Of a stretch of 11,554 nucleotides of DNA, positions 7,226 to 11,554 are shown in pieces. Under the pieces are notes generated by a model. That model did not search any database. It worked only from the letters and a program-made list of their open reading frames with translations, and was not told the DNA's origin. This stretch comes from an uncultured Eggerthella sp. (lineage in GTDB: Bacteria; Actinomycetota; Coriobacteriia; Coriobacteriales; Eggerthellaceae). The position numbers and the translations under genes were made by a program. Positions within the stretch are counted from its first letter, which is position 1; each line of letters opens with the position of its first letter. The stretch spans positions 1 through 11,554 of the forward strand of contig URJE01000054.1 of the NCBI GenBank assembly GCA_900547965.1, written 5' to 3'.

Positions 7226-7379
7226 CTTTACGGCGGGGCTTTTGAAGGCTTGCGTTTCTCGCCGTTCCTTTTGCTAGGTTTTGATACTGTTTGAGGGAAT
7301 CAAAATAAGCATGCTTGATTTAGTATTTTTTAAGTAACGGCTGCGCTTGTGCGGCCGCTTGTGAAGAAGGATGGCTTTC
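7226..7379 (+). promoter_or_regulatory. MFS gene upstream region with possible operator palindrome
   Basis: AAGCATGCTT (7307-7316) is a perfect 10-bp palindrome, flanked by AATCAA (7299-7304) and TTGATT (7315-7320), which are inverted copies of each other. The surrounding bases are AT-rich, and TTGATA (7281-7286) lies 17 bases before AATAAG, a weak promoter candidate that would overlap the palindrome. This arrangement fits a repressor site, but no regulator gene is adjacent. Confidence 0.4.
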
Positions 7380-8579
7380 GTGGCAGAGGGTTCAGCGCGC
7401 ACAAAACTCGCAACGGTTGCATTGGTTATCGTGGGTTTTGCCTTGGGTTTTGCAGAGTTCATCGTTATCGGTATCACGCCCGATATCGCCGAAGAATATG
7501 GCATCTCCCTTGCTTCTGCTGGCAACCTGGTGGGCTTCTTTGCTATTTCCTATGCGGTGTCGACGCCGATCATTGTGCTTTCTACTGGGCGTTTTCGTAG
7601 GTTTCCCCTGTTTGTGACGTTCCTTGCGGTGTTCAACGCAGGCAACCTTCTGGCCATCGTGGCTCCTACGTATGAAACGCTGCTGGTGGCCCGTGTGCTT
7701 ACTGCGGTGGTTTCAGGTGTGTTGCTATCTACGGTAATGACGTTTATTAACGACATCATTCCTCGTGAAAAATCGGCTCGTATTATCTCGTTCGTTTACG
7801 CAGGCTTTTCTGTTGCCAGCGTCTTGGGCACGCCTATCGGCACGCTGCTTGCCGATGCGTTCGGCATTAAGTCGGCGTTTATGGCGGTAGAAGCTGTGGC
7901 ACTTATTGTTACGGTGCTGCTGCTTGTCTCCGTGCCGCGTTCCGGTTCCACCGACGTTTCTTCCCGTGTGCGCGATCAGCTGGTGATCCTGAAAGATCGT
8001 CGCATCATACTGGTGCTCATCATGAAGGGATTCGGAATGGCGGCAACGTACGTGTTCTACGTGTACGTAACGCCGATCCTGGAAGACGGCGTTGGCCTTT
8101 CGGTGTGGATGGTAAGTATCGTGCTGTTCTTCTACGGAGCCGCAACTATCGTTTCGAATCTGGGTAGCGGTTCCGTCGCTCAGCATTACGGCTTGGCGAA
8201 AATGCCCCTCATGTTCGGTTTGCAGGCCCTTGTGCTTCTGTTGCTTGGTCCTAGCCTTGCTTCGGGCAATGCCGCGCTTGCTGTGATTAATGTGGTGCTT
8301 ACGGGCGTGTTCATCTACCACATGAATTCTCCGCTGCAAACGTTTCTGTTGCAAACCTCAGCCAAGGATTATCCGAAGGCGCTTACCCTTGCATCTGCCG
8401 TCATGCCCACTTCTTCCGACCTGGGTATTGCTATGGGGTCGTTCCTTGGCGGCGTGGTGGCTTCGGGTCCTGGCTTTGTGTGGGCGGGTCCGATCGGTGC
8501 CCTGTTCGCGATTGTTGCCGTTGTTGCCGCCGTGCTGATCTTGCAGCCGGAAAACCGCAAGCGCGAGACCGCACAGTAA
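7380..8579 (+). CDS. MFS transporter, DHA1-type (AraJ/NepI/PbuE-like exporter)
   Basis: This is a 399-residue integral membrane protein of the major facilitator superfamily, with about twelve hydrophobic segments. The first helix (GFALGFAEFIVIGITPDIAE) carries the 'G-x-x-E-F-x-x-x-G-x-x-P-x-I-A' signature of the AraJ/NepI/PbuE/CmlR group of proton-driven exporters. Between helices 2 and 3 STGRFRRFP replaces the usual G-x-x-x-D-R-x-G-R motif A, with its basic residues kept and the acidic one missing. Around helix 5, VLGTPIGTLLAD matches the 'G-x-P-x-G' motif C of export-type MFS proteins. I chose GTG at 7380 because AAGGA lies eight bases upstream; ATG at 7371 falls inside that ribosome site. 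It stands alone with its own terminator. Purine nucleosides, sugars or drugs are all possible substrates. Confidence 0.9.
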   Translation: MAEGSARTKLATVALVIVGFALGFAEFIVIGITPDIAEEYGISLASAGNLVGFFAISYAVSTPIIVLSTGRFRRFPLFVTFLAVFNAGNLLAIVAPTYETLLVARVLTAVVSGVLLSTVMTFINDIIPREKSARIISFVYAGFSVASVLGTPIGTLLADAFGIKSAFMAVEAVALIVTVLLLVSVPRSGSTDVSSRVRDQLVILKDRRIILVLIMKGFGMAATYVFYVYVTPILEDGVGLSVWMVSIVLFFYGAATIVSNLGSGSVAQHYGLAKMPLMFGLQALVLLLLGPSLASGNAALAVINVVLTGVFIYHMNSPLQTFLLQTSAKDYPKALTLASAVMPTSSDLGIAMGSFLGGVVASGPGFVWAGPIGALFAIVAVVAAVLILQPENRKRETAQ

Positions 8580-8600
8580 AAAGCGCCACGAAAGGGCGCT
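8578..8600 (-). terminator. Minus-strand terminator overlapping MFS stop codon
   Basis: On the minus strand AGCGCC (8600-8595) pairs with GGCGCT (8587-8582), and the second arm runs straight into a T5 tract (8582-8578) that abuts and partly covers the MFS stop codon. It would end transcripts arriving from the CoA-transferase gene, giving that mRNA a tail of about 230 bases. On the plus strand it has no T-run. Confidence 0.6.
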
Positions 8601-8660
8601 GGCTGTGTGAAAGCGGCTGATCCACGGGGTTTGCCGCATAAAATGCCATAGTGAACTGCG

Positions 8661-8745
8661 AAGGGCTGCCTCGATGCCGCATCGAACCCCCGTTTCTTCA
8701 GTGCGGGAAACGGGGATGAATGCTGGCGTCAGGCAGCCCTTTTGT
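8661..8745 (+). terminator. Branched (three-way-junction) terminator after MFS gene
   Basis: The outer stem AAGGGCTGCCT (8661-8671) / AGGCAGCCCTT (8731-8741) is a perfect 11-bp pairing running into TTTTGTGCTT. Inside it are two more perfect hairpins: CGATG/CATCG (8672-8684) and CCCCGTTTC/GAAACGGGG (8688-8715). The plus-strand T-run fits termination of the MFS transcript. The branched shape is much more elaborate than an ordinary terminator. Confidence 0.6.
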
Positions 8746-8814
8746 GCTTCGCGGAGTTGGTTTGGCGGTGAACCTGCGGTTTGGTGCAGTGGGCGTTCCT
8801 GATAAAGGGTGTTG

Positions 8815-10128
8815 CTAGTACAGGAAGCCGAGCTTCTTCGCTTCGTAGGTAAGCTCGTCGCGGAAATCGGGATGGGCGATGCTGATAAGGCGCTGCGCGC
8901 GGGTGGGGATGTCGGCCCAGCGCAAATCGACTACACCGTATTCGGTTGCAACAAAATGTACGTCATTACGCAGGCTGGTTATGGCGCTGCCTGGTGCCAA
9001 GGTGGGCACGATTTTCGAAACAGGGCCGTTCTTGGTGTGCGCCACACTCGTTACGGAGATAAAGCCACGACCGCCCTTTGAGTTTTTCACGCCTCGCACG
9101 AAGTCGAACTGTCCGCCGCTTGCAGAGTATTGGCGTGCGCCGATGCTCTCAGCGCACACTTGCCCGGTAAGGTCGATGCTTACGGCGGTGTTCACTGAAA
9201 CCAGGTTGTCGTTCTTGGCGATGAAGACGGGATTGCATACCATTTCGTAGGAGGAATAGTACATACTGGGGTTTTCGTGGATGAAGTCGTACAGGCGTTG
9301 TGTGCCGGTCGAATACCCTGCAACCGAAACGCCTGGCATGAAGTTCTTTCGCGAGTTGTCAATGACGCCTTTTTGCTGCAGCTCGACAAAAGCATCCGAG
9401 AACATTTCAGTGAAGCACCCTAGGTGCTGTTTGCTCTCCAGGCCGGCGGCGATAGCGTTGATAATGCCGCCGATGCCCAACTGAATGGTGTCGCCGTCGT
9501 TTACGCGGTCGACGATGAACTCCGCAACCTTTGCTTCTTCGGGCGTGGGTGCGGGTACTTGGACATCTTCGAGCGGCTCTTCTTGCAGCACGAAGGCATC
9601 AATAGTGCTTACGTGGTAGTTGTGCGAGTCGCCGAATACGCGGGGAAGGCGCGGGTTGATCTGCGCAATGATGTGCTTTGCGCCACGCAATGCGCCCTGT
9701 TCGAACCCTAAGGGGCCAATATTGCAATTGCCTTGAGCGTCAGGCGGCGTCATTTGGACTACGGCGTAGTCGAGCCCAACTTCTTCCAGCATGCGATTGG
9801 TGTCCGAGAAATGAACGGGAATATGCGCAACGCACTTTGACCCGTTGGCAAAGCCGGTGCGTTCGTTGGGTCCGGCGAAGTAGGTGTGGTAGCGGAACTG
9901 TTTGGGGGTTACATCGAGCCCCGCGAAGGTGATGTCGCCGTTCATCCAGTTGCCGAAGAGATCAATGCCGGTAAGGGTGCCCGCTGCAACCCTATCAATC
10001 AGCGCATTGATGATGGTGGTGGGTACGTGAAGGCCGCCCGTATAAATTTTCTGGTTGCCGGTTAGATGTTGCTCGAATACCTGGTTTACGGTTATTTTCT
10101 TGCGCTCGTATTCATCCTGCCAGTCCAT
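8815..10128 (-). CDS. Acetyl-CoA hydrolase/transferase family CoA-transferase
   Basis: The 437-residue protein belongs to the family of 4-hydroxybutyrate, butyryl/propionyl-CoA:acetate and succinyl-CoA:acetate CoA-transferases, which move CoA between carboxylic acids in fermentation. The N-terminal half contains NGDITFAGLDVTPKQFRYHT and VVQMTPPDAQGNCNIG. The C-terminal half has the CoA loop QLGIGGI (216-222), the catalytic Glu241 in TEMFSD, and SASGGQFDFVRG (335-346) with KGGRGFISVTS. The conserved end TEYGVVDLRW and IAHPDFR is complete. I chose ATG at 10128, with AGGAGG four bases upstream; earlier in-frame starts lack a ribosome site. The AbfT-like TEMFSD and GIGGI pattern favours a butyrate/4-hydroxybutyrate-type enzyme over an acetyl-CoA hydrolase, but the substrate is not determined. 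The dehydrogenase gene upstream is separated by a terminator, so it is probably transcribed alone. Confidence 0.92.
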   Translation of the reverse strand: MDWQDEYERKKITVNQVFEQHLTGNQKIYTGGLHVPTTIINALIDRVAAGTLTGIDLFGNWMNGDITFAGLDVTPKQFRYHTYFAGPNERTGFANGSKCVAHIPVHFSDTNRMLEEVGLDYAVVQMTPPDAQGNCNIGPLGFEQGALRGAKHIIAQINPRLPRVFGDSHNYHVSTIDAFVLQEEPLEDVQVPAPTPEEAKVAEFIVDRVNDGDTIQLGIGGIINAIAAGLESKQHLGCFTEMFSDAFVELQQKGVIDNSRKNFMPGVSVAGYSTGTQRLYDFIHENPSMYYSSYEMVCNPVFIAKNDNLVSVNTAVSIDLTGQVCAESIGARQYSASGGQFDFVRGVKNSKGGRGFISVTSVAHTKNGPVSKIVPTLAPGSAITSLRNDVHFVATEYGVVDLRWADIPTRAQRLISIAHPDFRDELTYEAKKLGFLY

Positions 10129-10155
10129 GATCCCTCCTGGTAGTTCCTTTTTCTG

Positions 10156-10188
10156 CTTGGGCGGAAAGGCCCAAGGCCCCTGAATATA
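10156..10188 (-). promoter_or_regulatory. Candidate -10 box and 5'-end hairpin of CoA-transferase mRNA
   Basis: On the minus strand TATATT (10188-10183) is a fair -10 box; the -35 region falls inside the upstream terminator and is poor (GATTGC at 16 bases). Transcription from it would begin near 10176, exactly where CTTGGGC/GCCCAAG (10175-10156), a perfect 7-bp hairpin with a six-base loop, begins. A hairpin at the very 5' end can protect an mRNA from decay. Confidence 0.35.
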
Positions 10189-10189
10189 A

Positions 10190-10230
10190 GAAAACGGCGG
10201 TCGCGCAATCCCCATTGCACGCCGCCGTTT
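10190..10230 (-). terminator. Intrinsic terminator of shikimate/quinate dehydrogenase gene
   Basis: AAACGGCGG (on the minus strand 10230-10222) pairs with CCGCCGTTT (10200-10192), with further pairing GCAAT/ATTGC inside, followed by TTCTTATATT. It lies 22 bases past the dehydrogenase stop codon and separates it from the CoA-transferase gene. Confidence 0.85.
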
Positions 10231-10252
10231 AATTGTAGCGCTGTTTGCCCTG

Positions 10253-11110
10253 TTACATTTCGTCTGGTGAGAGCGGGAAATCTACGCCCGTCCAGATCTC
10301 AAAGGCGCGGGCGCCCTGGAAGAACAGCATTCCTTCGCCGTTGATGGTGGTGCAGCCTGCTTCTTTGCCCATTTTCAGTAATTCGGTTTCGGCTGGCTGG
10401 TAAATAGCGTCTTGGATTACCAGGCCAGGATGCAAGAACGATGCGTCGGGGATGGGGGACTGCCCTTCGAGCTTGCCCATGCCGATAGGAGTGGCGTTTG
10501 CCAGAAGATCGGCGTCGGCCAGCTGTGCGCGCAAGTCGTCCAGATCGTTTGCGTCGTGACGGCTGATTTTGCAGCCAGTTTTCTCGGCAACGAGGGCAAC
10601 TTCTTCAGCAACACGCTCCCATGATTTGCCTGTGCTGGGGCTGAATACCACGATTTCGTCCACGCCGTCGAGTGCTGCCTGTGCGGCAATGGGGGTTCCA
10701 GCGCCACCCATGCCCATCAGGACCATTTTCTTCCCTTTGGCATCGACGCCGTGTTCTTCGAACGACTTCATGAAGCCGTAGCCATCGGTGCTGTATCCGG
10801 TAAGAACGCCGTCTTCATTGACGATAGTGTTGACGGCGCCTACCATCTCGGCGATGGGATCAAGCTTGTCCAGGAACGGGATAACCGCAATCTTGTTCGG
10901 CATGGTAAGGTTGCAGCCGCGCATATTCAGAAGGCGGATTGCGTCGGTTGCCTGCTTCATGTCTTCGCCAGGAACGCGGAAGGCCATATAAGCGTAATTC
11001 AGCCCGACGCGCTCGAATGCTCGGTTGTGAAGGTGGGGCGATTTGCTGTGTGCGACGGGGTCGCCGAACAGGCAAATTAGACGCGTTGCGCCATTGATGT
11101 CTTGCGTCAT
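10253..11110 (-). CDS. Shikimate/quinate dehydrogenase, YdiB-like
   Basis: The 285-residue protein interconverts shikimate (or quinate) and its 3-dehydro form with NAD(P)H. The substrate domain shows SKS (22-24), LNMRGCNLTMPNK with catalytic Lys73, GAVNTI (Asn94) and STD with catalytic Asp109; the C-terminal part has MLFFQGA (Gln265) and WTGVDFPL. The nucleotide domain has GMGGAG (133-138) and NATPIGM. LNMRG-MPNK, VGAVNTIVNEDG and WTG-DFPL read closer to the E. coli YdiB quinate/shikimate enzyme than to AroE. After the second beta strand the NR(T/R) cofactor patch is replaced by SPSTGK (157-162), so NADP preference is doubtful. ATG at 11110 was chosen with GAGGAG 12 bases upstream; the longer frame to 11257 is not conserved-looking. 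No other aro gene is adjacent, so a catabolic or paralogue role is possible. Confidence 0.92.
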   Translation of the reverse strand: MTQDINGATRLICLFGDPVAHSKSPHLHNRAFERVGLNYAYMAFRVPGEDMKQATDAIRLLNMRGCNLTMPNKIAVIPFLDKLDPIAEMVGAVNTIVNEDGVLTGYSTDGYGFMKSFEEHGVDAKGKKMVLMGMGGAGTPIAAQAALDGVDEIVVFSPSTGKSWERVAEEVALVAEKTGCKISRHDANDLDDLRAQLADADLLANATPIGMGKLEGQSPIPDASFLHPGLVIQDAIYQPAETELLKMGKEAGCTTINGEGMLFFQGARAFEIWTGVDFPLSPDEM

Positions 11111-11226
11111 AGTGGCTTCTCTCTCCTCGAATGATGGGCGCCAGGGCAGCACTGCGGTGGTTTGCCGAAGGCGGGCCGATGGCTGGGCTCGTATTCCTGC
11201 TAAAAAACGTATCAATCCTTGCTTGG

Positions 11227-11235
11227 ATTCTATCA
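11227..11235 (-). promoter_or_regulatory. Candidate extended -10 promoter of dehydrogenase gene
   Basis: TGATAGAAT on the minus strand (11235-11227) has a TG followed one base later by TAGAAT, an extended -10 box; the -35 position reads GCGTCA and is poor. A second possibility is TTGATA with TACGAG 16 bases later, nearer the gene. The leader would be about 110 bases. Confidence 0.35.
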
Positions 11236-11474
11236 TTGCGCTTCTATATTGACGCATTCAAGCTATTGCGGATAACTATAGTCCTAAGGGTTTGCTGGCA
11301 AACAGCCTGATTACAGCATGGGATACTGGCTTTGCTTTCGAAAATTTTTTTCGGCACTGCAAAGGCGTGCTCTGCCTGACTATTCCCAGAGCCGCAAAGG
11401 GGTGCGCCGCTTGGTGCCCCATTACAGTCTGAGACAGGCTGTCGATGAACTTCGGCGGCGATCATCCGGCGCCT

Positions 11475-11548
11475 GGCCATGGCAAGATATCGGCCCGATG
11501 CGTTCCCAAGCTGCCGGCCATGGCAAGATATCGCCCCGATGCGTTCCC
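11475..11548. repeat. Two direct copies of a 33-bp repeat, 41-bp period
   Basis: Copies at 11475-11507 and 11516-11548 match at 32 of 33 bases, begin GGCCATGGCAAGATATCG and end CCCGATGCGTTCCC, with eight unrelated bases between them. Each copy contains the short palindromes CCATGG and GATATC and a CGAT-type dyad. The period of 41 is not a multiple of three and argues against a repeated protein segment. The array may continue past the window edge. Confidence 0.8.
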
Positions 11549-11554
11549 GAAGGG

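Larger units (their letters stand above)
11111..11554. other. Non-coding upstream region at right edge
   Basis: I see no convincing gene. A minus-strand frame stays open from the window end to 11244 for about 100 codons, but it has no start signal in view, a random-looking composition and no motif. A plus-strand frame opening at ATG 11445 runs off the edge and cannot be judged. The region also contains a perfect small hairpin GTTTGC/GCAAAC (11289-11302), an A/T tract near 11341, and the direct repeats at 11475-11548. Confidence 0.5.

Noticed and set aside
8661..8741. A tRNA or selenocysteine tRNA on the minus strand
   Set aside because: An 8-bp acceptor-like stem and a GGTTCGA motif are present, but there is no D arm and no proper T stem, and the middle hairpin loop is too large for an anticodon loop.
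11270..11290. Resemblance to the 23S rRNA/I-CeuI sequence (TAACTATA then GTCCTAAGG)
   Set aside because: Only 17 bases match and three internal bases are missing; the flanks do not resemble 23S rRNA, so it is probably coincidence.
11475..11548. Start of a CRISPR array
   Set aside because: The gap between copies is only eight bases, far below spacer length, and no cas gene is in view.
11445..11554. A gene start running off the right edge (ATG at 11445)
   Set aside because: It has no good ribosome site and its sequence is made of the two direct repeats read in different frames.

Overview
The window looks like ordinary chromosomal DNA of an anaerobic, mid-to-high-GC bacterium. The mix suggests a gut-type actinobacterium such as Coriobacteriia/Eggerthellaceae: an acetyl-CoA hydrolase-type CoA-transferase, a YdiB-like shikimate/quinate dehydrogenase, a MurG/UgtP-type glycosyltransferase, a polar amino-acid ABC importer, GGAGG-type ribosome sites and several TTG/GTG starts. 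That placement is an inference from gene content and protein character, not from a marker gene, and is only moderately secure.

Layout. Bases 1-612 hold no convincing gene but contain a 140-bp element bounded by 23-bp inverted repeats (275-414) and the terminator of the importer operon (613-634). From 2813 down to 731 on the minus strand lies a three-gene polar amino-acid ABC importer operon (permease, permease, ATPase) without a substrate-binding protein; its promoter is clear at 2867-2894. Divergent from it, 3148-4941 encodes a full-length ABC exporter half-transporter, followed by a small CopZ-like heavy-metal domain protein (5029-5289) and a strong, probably bidirectional terminator (5295-5326). 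Convergent to these, 6659-5412 encodes a diacylglycerol/MGDG-synthase-type glycosyltransferase.

A tRNA-Thr(CGT) with its own promoter and terminator occupies 6881-7062. It is followed by a nested palindromic repeat of about 140 bp (7086-7225) carrying the GGGGACAGG core, which looks like a non-autonomous mobile repeat. An AraJ/NepI-like MFS exporter follows (7380-8579), preceded by a possible palindromic operator and followed by a branched terminator. On the minus strand, 10128-8815 encodes a CoA-transferase and 11110-10253 a YdiB-like shikimate/quinate dehydrogenase; an intrinsic terminator between them argues for separate transcripts. The last 440 bp have no convincing gene but end in two copies of a 33-bp repeat with a 41-bp period that may continue beyond the window.

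The genes do not form one pathway. They are small housekeeping and transport units separated by repeats and terminators. I found no clear new system; the best leads are the two inverted-repeat elements, the direct repeats at the right edge, the branched terminator, and the solute-receptor-less importer.
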